Positions 35,374 through 43,620 are shown, counted from the stretch's first letter. The stretch: DNA of 51,823 nucleotides from Phycisphaerae bacterium (GCA_022072505.1 JAJVHU010000041.1:6474-58296), one strand, 5' to 3'. Notes: generated by a model not told the origin, from the letters alone. Program-made: numbers and translations.

Positions 35374-35952
35374 ATGAGGAGTCAAACGAAAAAGGAGGTT
35401 CTGACGACCGGCCAGATCGCGCGGATCTGTAAAGTCGCCCCTCGCACCGTCGCCAAGTGGTTCGACACCGGCGAACTGCACGGGTACCGCATCCCCGGAA
35501 GCCGCGACCGCCGCGTCCCCATCAAGGAGCTGGTCCAGTTCATGCGCGCTCACGGGCTTCCCCTCGAAGCCCTTTCTCCTGACCGCGCGTCGGTCGTCGT
35601 CCTCGACCCCCAGGAGGCGCCCGACGCAGGCGCGACCCCGTGGCGCTCCGCGTTTCAGGATCATCCCGATGTCGAGCTTCAGATCGCCTCCACCGCGTTT
35701 GAAGCCGGATTCCTCATCGCCCGCCTTGATCCGCGCCTCGTTTTTCTGGATGTGGATGCCGCGGGGCTGGACCTGACGTTGACGCCGTCCCTGATCCGGC
35801 GCGAATCCGCGGAATCGCCAACGATGCTGCTGGCGTTCGGCGCCCCGCGATCCGACGACCTGGCGCGAGCGCTGCTCGACGCGGGGTTTCACGGCTGGCT
35901 GCCGCGGCCCGTCAACGTCAATGACTTGCGCAGTTTTCTGCAGCGCCCGTAG
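35374..35952 (+). CDS. Regulator with excisionase/MerR-type HTH and receiver-like domain
   Basis: A 192-residue protein. The N-terminal part, VLTTGQIARICKVAPRTVAK followed by WFDTGELHGYRIPGSRDRR, is a winged helix-turn-helix of the HTH_17 type. The C-terminal 110 residues (ASVVVLDPQ... LVFLDVDAAGLD ... LPRPVNVNDLRSFL) resemble a receiver domain, with Asp in LVFLDVD where the phospho-acceptor would be. Such proteins occur widely in planctomycetes as orphan regulators. Repeated CCTCAT motifs upstream could be its operator. ATG 35374 has no strong ribosome binding site. Confidence 0.8.
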   Translation: MRSQTKKEVLTTGQIARICKVAPRTVAKWFDTGELHGYRIPGSRDRRVPIKELVQFMRAHGLPLEALSPDRASVVVLDPQEAPDAGATPWRSAFQDHPDVELQIASTAFEAGFLIARLDPRLVFLDVDAAGLDLTLTPSLIRRESAESPTMLLAFGAPRSDDLARALLDAGFHGWLPRPVNVNDLRSFLQRP

Positions 35953-35961
35953 ACGAAGCAT

Positions 35962-37068
35962 TTACGGCGACGGGTCGCCGGAATCCTCAATCCCGTCCTC
36001 CCCGTCTTCCGGAAGACGCTCCGGTTCGGCTGGCGTGTCCGTCGTCGTCGGCCAGCGCTCCACGTCCGCCGCGACGCCCGCCAGTCCCGCCGTGTACTCC
36101 GCGAACGCCTGCTCCATCGCCTCGTCGACGCCGCCGAAATACAGCACGAACACCGCGTGGCCGAAGCTCGAACCCGCCGCCTCCCCTTCCGTCAGAACCG
36201 ACGCGCGCACGCGGATTCCGAGCGTTCCGCCCGCCGCATCCGACATCATCCGGTCGAACGCTTTTGCATGCCGCCCGCCCTGCCCGTGACACAGGAACGC
36301 CGTCAGCGCCCAGACTCCGGCGTAATACGTCTGCGTCACCGAAGCGTCATCGCGCGACAGGACTTCCCCCGGTTCCGTCTCCAGCAGCTCCCGCAACGTG
36401 AAACGCGATCCGGTCGTCAACGACCGCCGAAGGTGTTCCAGGCGGAAGGAGTTGTCCAGCGGGATCGGTCGGGGCGGCGTGTGCGTGAAGTCGAACGACT
36501 CGTGATAACACGCCAGCCCCTCATTCAGCCACGCCGGCAGCGTCACCCCCGCGCAGGTCTCGACGTATTGATGCCAGCTTTCGTGCGCGACGGTGGCGAG
36601 CGTCGCCGCCGGCGTCGTATGAAACAACACCGCCCGCCCGCCCTCGGTAAATCCCCCCGCCCGGATCAGGCGGTACACCGCGTACGACTCCGAATACTCC
36701 GTCCGCGTGTACGTCTCCCACTCCCGGCGCGATCCGAAGACGAACGTCTCCATCTTCGTCTCGTTGGGGCGCAGCGCCGGCATCCGAAGCCGGTGCTCCC
36801 GATGCGCCCGTTCCAGCAGGACCGGAAAGCTCCGCGCCAGCGCCGCGTCCTCCACCGTCGTGTACACGACGAAGTGATCGCTCATCAGACGCTGCCCCGC
36901 TCGCCCGCCCCACGTCCACGGCGCCGCCTCGAACCGCGCCGCCTCCGGACCACTGCGGCAACCCCCGGTCCCGCCCGCCAGCAGCGCCCCCAGCAGAAGC
37001 ACCGATCGCGTCCGCGCGCCGATCCGCGCCACCCGCCGTCTCGATCCCCCAACTCCCGTCAGCATCAT
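35962..37068 (-). CDS. Metallopeptidase-like lipoprotein (DUF1570 type)
   Basis: A 368-residue lipoprotein: the signal peptide ends AGGTGGC (Cys37). HESWHQYV gives a HExxH zinc site at His162-Glu163-His166, followed by LPAWLNEGLACY with a Glu that would be the third ligand of gluzincins. This layout is typical of DUF1570-type proteins abundant in planctomycetes. The last 40 residues are acidic and Pro-rich. It is convergent with the HTH regulator, with nine bases between the stops. Substrate unknown. Confidence 0.82.
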   Translation of the reverse strand: MMLTGVGGSRRRVARIGARTRSVLLLGALLAGGTGGCRSGPEAARFEAAPWTWGGRAGQRLMSDHFVVYTTVEDAALARSFPVLLERAHREHRLRMPALRPNETKMETFVFGSRREWETYTRTEYSESYAVYRLIRAGGFTEGGRAVLFHTTPAATLATVAHESWHQYVETCAGVTLPAWLNEGLACYHESFDFTHTPPRPIPLDNSFRLEHLRRSLTTGSRFTLRELLETEPGEVLSRDDASVTQTYYAGVWALTAFLCHGQGGRHAKAFDRMMSDAAGGTLGIRVRASVLTEGEAAGSSFGHAVFVLYFGGVDEAMEQAFAEYTAGLAGVAADVERWPTTTDTPAEPERLPEDGEDGIEDSGDPSP

Positions 37069-37291
37069 TTCGCCTCAGGTTTCCACCCGGTCCCGTCGCA
37101 CGCCCGTCCACCGTAACCGTACCCCCGGCGCAAGAACCTCACAACCGAAGCCCCGCGCCCACCCGCAGCGACCACCCTATCCAGAAGTTCTGAAGGATTG
37201 ATTCGACCGCGCCCCCGCGCCTACGATCGGCTGACGCCCGCACGGCCGGGTGGGATGACACACATTCAGAAGCAGTCATACGGGAGTCGGG

Positions 37292-37951
37292 ATGGCCAGA
37301 GTTCTCGTTGTACATGCACAGAGCGGTCCGCGGTCCTTTCTGGAAGGTCGATCCCGCCGGCATCATCAGGTGCTCGGCGTCGCGGATGCGCCAGCCGCGA
37401 TCAAGGCCTTGCCCAAGTTCCGACCCGACCTCGTCCTCGCTCATACGACGCCGAAAGGCCAGGAAGCCGCCGCCGTCCTGCGCGGACTGAAGCGTGAAGG
37501 CGCCCCCGTCCCGGTCCTCGTCGTCGCCGAACCTGCCGCCCTCTCCCTTCAGCCCGCCCTGATGCGCCTCGGCGCAGCCGGCTGGATGGAATATCCGATG
37601 GAGCAGGACGCCTTCGACAAGGCCGTCGCCGCCGCCCTTCAGCACACCGAGGACGTGCAGGGGCGCATCCCGCCGATCACGGAAGAGGAGGCGGCCTCCA
37701 ACCTCTCCGACCTCGAGCGCGTCCTGAACAAGAGGATGCAATGCTTCGCCGGCAAGAACCAGGTTTACATTCAGTCCTTCATCCTCGGCGGAGGCAAGAC
37801 CAGCACCCCGCGCGTCGCCCTCAAATGCCCCCTGCGCAAGCAGTTTGGGCAGAACCCCGACGTGTATTACGAATTCATCCGCGACGTCTGCTGCGGCGAC
37901 CCGACCGTCTGCGAAGCGTATCAGAAATTCCAGAAGCGATGCTCCGCATAA
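37292..37951 (+). CDS. Receiver-like protein with conserved C-terminal domain
   Basis: A 219-residue protein. The first 115 residues (ARVLVVHAQSGPRSFLEGRS, FRPDLVLAHT, PVLVVAEP) follow the receiver fold, but His stands where the phospho-Asp should be, so it is probably not phosphorylated in the usual way. The second part (VLNKRMQCFAGKNQVYIQSF, GKTSTPRVALKCPLRKQFG, VCCGDPTVCEAYQKFQKRC) is Cys-rich and may bind metal. Function unknown. Confidence 0.7.
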   Translation: MARVLVVHAQSGPRSFLEGRSRRHHQVLGVADAPAAIKALPKFRPDLVLAHTTPKGQEAAAVLRGLKREGAPVPVLVVAEPAALSLQPALMRLGAAGWMEYPMEQDAFDKAVAAALQHTEDVQGRIPPITEEEAASNLSDLERVLNKRMQCFAGKNQVYIQSFILGGGKTSTPRVALKCPLRKQFGQNPDVYYEFIRDVCCGDPTVCEAYQKFQKRCSA

Positions 37952-38001
37952 GTCACGATCAACGGTGCATACCCGTTGGACGAGCGTTCAAGGCGGTGAT
38001 T

Positions 38002-38032
38002 CAAAACCGAGCCGCGCCCGTAAGGAAGCGTT
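38002..38032. repeat. Dispersed repeat copy (CAAAACCGAGCCGCGCCCG)
   Basis: The core word CAAAACCGAGCCGCGCCCG is followed by TAAGGAAGCG. The core recurs, in reverse and with up to one change, at 20936-20969 and 42331-42365, and a looser copy at 41545-41575. Confidence 0.7.
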
Positions 38033-38075
38033 CCTCATCCGGCCGCCACCAGAGGTCTTGAAACAGCGTCCAGAC

Positions 38076-39860
38076 TCATGTCGGTTGTTTTTGGGGCTTC
38101 CACAGAGCGCGAACCGTGGGATCCACGTCCTCAGGCCGCGCCGCCTTCGTCATCAGCGTCGCCAACACGCCGATCGCGGCGCTGACGACGAGTCCGAAAC
38201 ATGCCCGCATGTACGCGTGTTCCTTCATCCCGCCGAGGAACCCTTCGCCGGAACTTCCGCCGGGCGCCCCTTGCGCGAAGGGCTTGATCACCTGCGGATA
38301 CTTCAAGGAAAGCAGGACGGCGAGAATCCCCCCGAGCAACGTCCAGATCGCAGCCGTCGTCGAGTAACGGCGCCAGAAAACGCCGAAAAGAAGCGTCACG
38401 ACCAGCGGCGGCGTGACCGACGCGGTCAGCGCCGCATGCGCCTGGTAAATCGAATCAAACTGCATGAACACCGGAACCAGCCCGACGCCCGTCAGCGCCA
38501 CCGCAATCGACGTCCCCCGCGCGATTTTCAGAAGAGTTCGGTCGTCCGCCTCGCGCCGCAGGCAGGGTTGATACACGTCATTCACCGCAATCGCCGCCAC
38601 CCCGGTGATCAGCGAGTCGATCGTGGACATCAGCGCCGCAGTCAGCGCCGCCATCACCAGCCCGAACACTCCGGGGCGGCTGAGCAGTTCGGTGGTGATG
38701 AAGAAAACGTCCCTGGCGTTCAGGTCGTCGGGCAGAACTCCGGCGTGGACGAACGCCCGCCCGACCCAGCCGCCGCCGGCCACCACCACCGCCGCCAGGG
38801 GCATGAGCACCAACATGCTAACGACCGCCGCTTTGCGCGCGTCGCTCAGCGACTTCGCCGACAGAAACCGCATGACCATCCCCTGGTTGAGGAAGTAGAA
38901 CATGACCGTGTTGGCCATCCCGTCCTGCCAGAAGATGCCCTTGCCGGAAAAGCCCGCGTTGCCGCCCCCCTCGGGAAAGGCCAGCCGGTGACCGCGCGGC
39001 AGATGCGACCAGAACGCATCCCAGCCGCCCAGATGCGCCGCGCCCAGCGCCAGGATCACCAGTCCCGCCACCAGCAGCAGCACCCCTTGTAACAAGTCGG
39101 TCATGATGACGCTCGTCTGACCCCCGGCGGTCACGTAGACCGCCGTCACCACCGCGACGATCGCCGACGCGCCGAACACCGGCCAGCCGGTCAGCGCGTG
39201 GATGGCCGTCCCCATCGTGAACAGGTTGATCCCGACGTAGCCGACCAGGTAGAGCAGTGTGATGACGGTTGCGCACAGCCGCACGCGCCCGTCGAAACGG
39301 CGTTGAAAGTACTCCGGGATGGAGGTGATCCCGCCGAGGTAGATGATCGGAAGCCATCCGAAGATCAGCAGCGGAAGCCAGAACCAGTCGTTGAAGTACG
39401 TCTGCGTGCTGGACAGCCCGTACTGGTAGCCGGCCTCGGAGTACTTCACGAAGCTGTAAGAGCCGACCGTGGTGGCGATGAGGCTGAAGGCGATGATCGG
39501 CCACCCGAACCGCCGACCGGCGAAGAAAAAATCCTTGATGGTTTTCGTGCCGCGGGCGAAGTAGATCCCGACGAGCATGATGCCGACGAAATAAGCGACC
39601 ATCACCGCGTAGTCGAGCTTCGTCCCGAGCATCGGCTTGAGCGTGAACGTTCCGTCGTGTTGCGCGGCGGGCGCCTCCCGCATCGGCGCGTACTCGAGGT
39701 AGGCCTGAATACCGGCGAAAAGCCCCAGCCCGGCGAGGAGGCCGACGAGGGTCGCCAGCCCCTTGCCGCGAAGCCCGACGTAACCCTGCCGCGCGGCGTA
39801 GATCAGCCCGATGACGAACACCGCGCCGCCGATCAGGTACTGGTAGGTGAAGCTGTCCAT
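38076..39860 (-). CDS. Sodium/solute symporter (SSS family)
   Basis: A 594-residue membrane transporter with about 14 hydrophobic segments. GRRFGWPIIAFSLIATTVGS, GGITSIPEYFQRRF, YVTAGGQTSVIMTDLLQG and ALMSTIDSLITGVAAI are hallmark stretches of the SSS fold (SGLT/PutP group). It would bring in a solute driven by sodium; the substrate cannot be told. The N-terminal segment before residue 80 adds two helices. It is divergent from vapB, with 116 bases between the two starts. Confidence 0.9.
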   Translation of the reverse strand: MDSFTYQYLIGGAVFVIGLIYAARQGYVGLRGKGLATLVGLLAGLGLFAGIQAYLEYAPMREAPAAQHDGTFTLKPMLGTKLDYAVMVAYFVGIMLVGIYFARGTKTIKDFFFAGRRFGWPIIAFSLIATTVGSYSFVKYSEAGYQYGLSSTQTYFNDWFWLPLLIFGWLPIIYLGGITSIPEYFQRRFDGRVRLCATVITLLYLVGYVGINLFTMGTAIHALTGWPVFGASAIVAVVTAVYVTAGGQTSVIMTDLLQGVLLLVAGLVILALGAAHLGGWDAFWSHLPRGHRLAFPEGGGNAGFSGKGIFWQDGMANTVMFYFLNQGMVMRFLSAKSLSDARKAAVVSMLVLMPLAAVVVAGGGWVGRAFVHAGVLPDDLNARDVFFITTELLSRPGVFGLVMAALTAALMSTIDSLITGVAAIAVNDVYQPCLRREADDRTLLKIARGTSIAVALTGVGLVPVFMQFDSIYQAHAALTASVTPPLVVTLLFGVFWRRYSTTAAIWTLLGGILAVLLSLKYPQVIKPFAQGAPGGSSGEGFLGGMKEHAYMRACFGLVVSAAIGVLATLMTKAARPEDVDPTVRALWKPQKQPT

Positions 39861-39941
39861 GTGAGCATGCTACGAATGTCACTCGCCGCCGAAAGTCCCG
39901 GCGTCCGCACCCTGCCGAACGCCGCCGCACGTCCTTCGCGC

Positions 39942-39976
39942 TTGATCTGCCTGCATTGCAGGCTATGATTGCAGGC
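39942..39976 (+). promoter_or_regulatory. Leaderless vapBC promoter with palindromic operator
   Basis: TTGATC (39942-39947), a 16-base spacer and TATGAT (39964-39969) form a good sigma-70-type promoter. Only seven bases separate the -10 element from ATG 39977, so the transcript should begin at or beside the start codon. The spacer is almost wholly the palindrome GCCTGCATTGCAGGC (39949-39963), and TTGCAGGC is repeated right after the -10. Confidence 0.7.
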
Positions 39977-40342
39977 ATGAAGGCCGCGAAGCCAAAACCA
40001 ACCGGCAAGCCTCAAGCCCGCGGCGCAAAGGCGTCGCGCGCGTCCGGGAGTTCCTCGCGTCCGCCCCGCGGCGCACGCGGGAGTTCCGCGCCCTCCCACC
40101 GCCAGTACACCCTTCGCGGCGTTCCGCCGGAGGTGGACCGCGCCCTGCGCGAAGCCGCCGCAAGCCAAGGCCGCAGCCTCAACGACGTGGCGCTCGAAGC
40201 CCTGCGCCGCGGCGCCGGGGTGGCCGAGGAGAAGAAGATCCATCACGATCTGGATTTCCTGTTCGGGTCGCTTGAGCCTGATCCCGTGTTCGAGGCCGTT
40301 CTCGAAGAACAACGCAGGATCGACCCTGAAATGTGGCGATGA
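39977..40342 (+). CDS. vapB: Antitoxin of a VapBC pair
   Basis: A 121-residue protein. A basic, disordered N-terminal part is followed by QYTLRGVPPEVDRALREAAA and SQGRSLNDVALEAL, a ribbon-helix-helix-like DNA-binding domain, and then a toxin-binding tail with HHDLDFLFGSLEPDPVF. It would neutralise the PIN toxin and repress its own promoter. ATG 39977 fits the leaderless promoter; an earlier ATG at 39965 would overlap the -10 element. The toxin follows after three bases. Confidence 0.8.
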   Translation: MKAAKPKPTGKPQARGAKASRASGSSSRPPRGARGSSAPSHRQYTLRGVPPEVDRALREAAASQGRSLNDVALEALRRGAGVAEEKKIHHDLDFLFGSLEPDPVFEAVLEEQRRIDPEMWR

Positions 40343-40345
40343 CCC

Positions 40346-40735
40346 ATGTCGCTTCGCCTCGCACTCGATACCAACCGTTATCACGACTACGTCACGGGCA
40401 TCGAATCCGCACGCGTGGCGGTGGCGTCGGCGGCGGAGATTCACCTTCCGTTCATCGTCGTGGCCGAAGCCCGGTGCGGCGGTCGGCACGGCTGCCGGCC
40501 TGAGGTCAATGAGCGCGTGCTCCAGGACTTCCTCCGGACCCGTCGTGTCAACGTGCTCTTCGCCGAAGAGGCCACGACGCATTTCTACGCTGAGCTTTTC
40601 GCCGAAATGCGCCGTGCGGGCACGCCCGTGCCCACGAACGACCTCTGGATCGCCGCCCTCGTGATTCAGCACGGACTGACGCTTTTCACCCGTGACCGCC
40701 ACTTCGAGCGGATTTCGCGCGTCCCCAGAATTTGA
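40346..40735 (+). CDS. vapC: PIN-domain toxin of a VapBC pair
   Basis: A 129-residue PIN-domain ribonuclease. The acidic residues are in place: Asp8 (LALDTNRYHDY), Glu41 (VVAEARCGG), Asp99 (TNDLWIAA) and Asp117 (TRDRHF). It would cleave a tRNA or other RNA when free. It begins three bases after the antitoxin gene. Confidence 0.88.
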   Translation: MSLRLALDTNRYHDYVTGIESARVAVASAAEIHLPFIVVAEARCGGRHGCRPEVNERVLQDFLRTRRVNVLFAEEATTHFYAELFAEMRRAGTPVPTNDLWIAALVIQHGLTLFTRDRHFERISRVPRI

Positions 40736-40838
40736 CCGCTTGACGCGCCCCGCGGGTTGCGGCAACCCTTCAGCGGCTGTTGAGGACAGGCGGATACACG
40801 CGCCTCGAGAGATCGGCGGATAACCGGAGAATCATCGC

Positions 40839-41498
40839 ATGACGAAGCAATACGGGTGGGTCGTTCTGTCGGGCCTCGTTTTGATCCTCGCTCAGAGCGC
40901 GCCGGTACGGTCGCAGGACGCGCCGCGGAAGTCCTGCGCCGAGACGGCGCTGAAGAACTACCACGACCGCGGCGGTTATGAGCGCGGCGTGCGGCAGGTG
41001 TTCGAGGCGGCCTGGGAGCACGTCGAGCGGGCGCGGCAGGGCGACCTTTCCCCCGCGAAACCGGCCGTCGTGATGGACATCGACGACACGTCGCTGTCCA
41101 ACTACGCGACGATCGCCGCCGACGGGTTCTGCATGAATTACGAGAACCTTTACGCCTCGTGGGAAAAGGAGGCGACGCCGATTCCCCCGGCGCTGGAGTT
41201 CTTCAAAAAGGCCCGCGCCGCCGGAATCGAAGTCTTCTTCATCACCGGCCGATCGGAGCGCCACCGCACCGTCAGCGAAGCCCAACTCGGCAAAGCCGGG
41301 TTCGCCGGGTTCAAGCAGCTTTTCCTCAAGCCTGACGGCGACCGCACGCCCTCGGCACAGTATAAGGCGGCTGCACGCAAAACGATCCTCGACCAGGGCT
41401 GCCGCATCCTCGTCAACATCGGCGACCAGCCCGGCGACCTCGAAGGCGGAAACGCGGACCGCGCGTTCCTCGTCCCCAACCCGTTTTACGGTTCGTGA
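40839..41498 (+). CDS. Exported HAD-family acid phosphatase
   Basis: A 219-residue protein with a signal peptide (VVLSGLVLILAQSAPVRSQ). AVVMDIDDTSLSNY gives the HAD motif I (nucleophile Asp80, acid Asp82), FFITGRSERH motif II, and NIGDQPGDLEGG the metal-binding motif IV. The layout is that of class B / plant-VSP-like acid phosphatases, which release phosphate outside the cytoplasm. GGAG lies 12 bases before the ATG. It is probably transcribed alone. Confidence 0.88.
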   Translation: MTKQYGWVVLSGLVLILAQSAPVRSQDAPRKSCAETALKNYHDRGGYERGVRQVFEAAWEHVERARQGDLSPAKPAVVMDIDDTSLSNYATIAADGFCMNYENLYASWEKEATPIPPALEFFKKARAAGIEVFFITGRSERHRTVSEAQLGKAGFAGFKQLFLKPDGDRTPSAQYKAAARKTILDQGCRILVNIGDQPGDLEGGNADRAFLVPNPFYGS

Positions 41499-41544
41499 AT
41501 CTCCGAGGCGCCGCATGACCGAGCCTGACTCGAGGGGAAACGTC

Positions 41545-41690
41545 AGAACCAAACCGCGCCGATGAGGAAGCGGGGACACGAATCCGGATTCAAGATTGAA
41601 GATTCAAGAGTGATGATTCGGATGACAAGGTCGAGCCGATCCTGAAGCGTCGATCTTGAATCCTGATTCCTCAATCCTGAATCCCCCGCT
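41545..41690. repeat. Repeat copy plus inverted arrays of ~7-base words
   Basis: Opens with a loose copy of the dispersed repeat (ACCAAACCGCGCCGATGAGG). Then GATTCAA-type words repeat three to four times (about 41585-41625), and their reverse complement (TTGAATC, TGATTCC, TGAATCC) repeats from about 41650 to 41685. The build matches the element inside ygiQ. Confidence 0.65.
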
Positions 41691-41693
41691 CGC

Positions 41694-42161
41694 CTACTGA
41701 CGCGCGCCTTCGGTCGCTGAAACCTGAAAGCGGTGGTAATCCGCCAGGTCGATGTCGCCGTCGCCATCCAGGTCGTAGGGGCGGCAGGAGGCGTCGACGA
41801 GCACGCCGGGGCCGCTGAAGCACTCGGGAAACTTCAGCGATGAGAGTCGCTCCTTGTCCGCCGCGCCAGACGGCTTGCCGCCGGCCAGGAGGTTCGATGC
41901 GCCGCCGGCGTCGGGAGCGACGTAAAATCCGCCCCGGAACGTCATCCACAAAAGCAGGATCGCGGCTGCCGCCAGAACGGCGCCGCCGACCCGCAGGCGT
42001 CCCCGCCGCGCGCGGGTTGAAACAACGCGAGCCTCCCGTGGTGCGGCGACACGGTCAAGAACCGCGTCCACCGGCGTCGGTGCGAAGACGCCGCTGGACT
42101 GAGCTTCCTGAAGTTCCTTCAGGATCGCCTCGGCGTTGTACTGATCTTTATCCTGGGTCAT
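41694..42161 (-). CDS. Membrane protein with dockerin-like tail, possible anti-sigma factor
   Basis: A 155-residue protein. Residues 1-55 are polar and probably cytoplasmic (AEAILKELQEAQSSGVFA), a membrane helix follows (VGGAVLAAAAILLLWMTF), and the outside part ends in YDLDGDGDIDLADYHRFQ, a calcium-binding dockerin-like loop. It lies 260 bases downstream of an ECF sigma factor on the same strand, the usual place of an anti-sigma factor. The cytoplasmic part has no zinc-binding HxxxCxxC motif, so the anti-sigma role is inference. Confidence 0.65.
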   Translation of the reverse strand: MTQDKDQYNAEAILKELQEAQSSGVFAPTPVDAVLDRVAAPREARVVSTRARRGRLRVGGAVLAAAAILLLWMTFRGGFYVAPDAGGASNLLAGGKPSGAADKERLSSLKFPECFSGPGVLVDASCRPYDLDGDGDIDLADYHRFQVSATEGARQ

Positions 42162-42330
42162 GCCCCTGTGCTCGGCAACCGGAAGAATCCTCGGCGTTCG
42201 GTCACGCCGTAAACCCTGTCGCCGCCGACGCCGCGAGGCGCGAACCCCGTCCCTTGCGGGTTGCGTGGCAGACAGGCACGGGTCGATATTGCGGAAACAC
42301 CCGCTTCCTGACGCCTGACATCGCTGCGCC

Positions 42331-42365
42331 ACGTCAAGGACAGGCGGGCGCGGCTCGGTTTTGCA
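42331..42365. repeat. Dispersed repeat copy, reverse orientation
   Basis: ACGTCAAGGACAGGCGGG followed by CGCGGCTCGGTTTTGC, the same as 20936-20969 except for one base. Confidence 0.8.
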
Positions 42366-42421
42366 GCGGCGTCCTCGTCCGGCTGGAGACGGACCCTCCG
42401 GAAAGGAATCCGCGCCACCGA

Positions 42422-43021
42422 TCAACTCGTCGTTTGCCCGCCGGGCCACGCGGATCGAATCTTGTCCTTCAGGGCCGCCCAGATGGATCGGAGGGTCGAT
42501 TCCGGCATGTCCAGCCGCCGGGCGGCCTCGGTCCACCGTCGATCGAGAATCAGGGGCAGCTCAGCCAGAATCCGACGGTCCGGCTCATCCAGTCCGGCGA
42601 GGATGTCGCGCAGGCGGGCAAGCTCCTCGAAGCGTTCAATAACCGTCGATGCGTCCTCAGAGAGGTTGTCCTCGACGGACCGTTGCTGTGCATATCGGAC
42701 AGTCCTGGCGAGCGAGCGATCCTCGGCTCGCACGGCGGTGATCGTCCGGTTACGGGCCAGGGTGACGAGCAGTCCGGGGAGATTGTCGGGCGTCGTCCCG
42801 CCGGTCCGCGCCCGCTCGACCAGCGCCGCCCAGCAGGACGCGGCAATGTCGTCGAGCCACGCGGGGTCGGCGCGACAGCGATCGCGTGAGAAGCGAAAGA
42901 CGGTGTACCGGATGAGGGCGTCGTGACGGCGCATCAGGGTGCGAAGCGCGTCTTCGGACCCCGCGCGGATTCGCGCCAGAAGTTCTACGTCCGTCGGTTC
43001 GACATTCACGGCGCCGGGCAT
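42422..43021 (-). CDS. ECF-type RNA polymerase sigma factor
   Basis: A 199-residue sigma-70 family protein. Region 2 spans about residues 15-85 (LLARIRAGSEDALRTLMRRH, DDIAASCWAALVERA), and region 4 about 140-190 (LDEPDRRILAELPLILD, WTEAARRLDMPESTLRS), with the helix-turn-helix. It would direct transcription of a small regulon, perhaps under the control of the dockerin-tailed membrane protein downstream. Confidence 0.85.
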   Translation of the reverse strand: MPGAVNVEPTDVELLARIRAGSEDALRTLMRRHDALIRYTVFRFSRDRCRADPAWLDDIAASCWAALVERARTGGTTPDNLPGLLVTLARNRTITAVRAEDRSLARTVRYAQQRSVEDNLSEDASTVIERFEELARLRDILAGLDEPDRRILAELPLILDRRWTEAARRLDMPESTLRSIWAALKDKIRSAWPGGQTTS

Positions 43022-43413
43022 TGTAACTCCTGAGGCTCCAGCCGACTCCGGTGCTCGGGATCTGGGTGTTCTGTCGTTGTGACGTGCGATGATGCCCGGG
43101 AGGGGCGGGGGATCGGCAGGGCGGCGGTTCTCCGTCCGCTCGAACTTCTGTCGTCCCTCCGGGACTTGCGGATTCTCCGCGACGGCTACCCAGCACTGGC
43201 GTGCTGAGCTGTTTTCCAGCGCCCCTTCCGGGGCTGACCGCCTGTTGAAGAACGCGCGATCCGCTTTCGTGATACCGGTTTTTTCCCGGCGAAATTCGCC
43301 TCCCGGAGGGAGGCGTTACCCTTTTTGAACGGACTGTCAAGGCTCCGTCGCCGGCGGCCCGCGGAGGCCGATCTTCGGGGGGTGCTCCGGCTTCCGGGGT
43401 TCCGCAGCCCAGC
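43022..43413. other. Gene-free stretch with palindromic words
   Basis: Contains GTCGTCCCTCCGGGA near 43150, matching in reverse a word near 23780, and the hairpin at 43297-43315. No conserved peptide or RNA family was recognised. Confidence 0.4.
43297..43326 (+). terminator. Terminator-like hairpin
   Basis: CGCCTCCC-GGA-GGGAGGCG, eight perfect pairs, followed by TTACCC and TTTTT. It may separate the cys operon from upstream transcription; it also looks like one of the palindromic words. Confidence 0.4.
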
Positions 43414-43442
43414 TTGACATCCGTCGGACCGTCGCATAAGCT
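43414..43442 (+). promoter_or_regulatory. Probable promoter of the cys/hem operon leader
   Basis: TTGACA (43414-43419), exactly 17 bases, then TAAGCT (43437-43442). The -35 box is perfect, the -10 box weak. Transcription would start near 43448-43452, directly at the leader ORF's ATG (43453). Confidence 0.5.
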
Positions 43443-43452
43443 CCCCCTGAGT

Positions 43453-43581
43453 ATGAGTCAGAGCGGATTCCAGCATGTTCTCGGTCCTGCGCCGGTTTCG
43501 GCGCGGTATCCGGTCGCGCAGGGGGTCTGCATGTGTTGTTGCGGTTGTTGTCCGCCGTTAACAGGGGGGACACTGACCTAG
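43453..43581 (+). CDS. Polycysteine leader peptide (42 residues) upstream of cysH
   Basis: Begins MSQSGFQHVLG and near its end reads VCMCCCGCCPP: Cys at 26, 28, 29, 30, 32 and 33. It stops at 43579-43581, 117 bases before cysH. With the promoter at 43414-43442 it would be translated from a nearly leaderless mRNA; no ribosome binding site is visible. A run of six Cys codons in eight is most unlikely by chance just before genes of sulfate reduction. Lack of Cys-tRNA should stall the ribosome there. The Cys codons (43532-43542) can pair with 43581-43591, and the latter with 43649-43657, beyond the terminator hairpin. Polycysteine leader ORFs that act as attenuators are known in mycobacteria. Expression here is unproven. 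Confidence 0.7.
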   Translation: MSQSGFQHVLGPAPVSARYPVAQGVCMCCCGCCPPLTGGTLT

Positions 43582-43620
43582 CGGCAACGCACTCACCGAC
43601 TCGATATCCAGGTGATGTTC

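Noticed and set aside
43186..43476. Possible small gene on the minus strand before cysH
   Set aside because: Crosses the terminator-like hairpin and promoter; basic, no conserved sequence.
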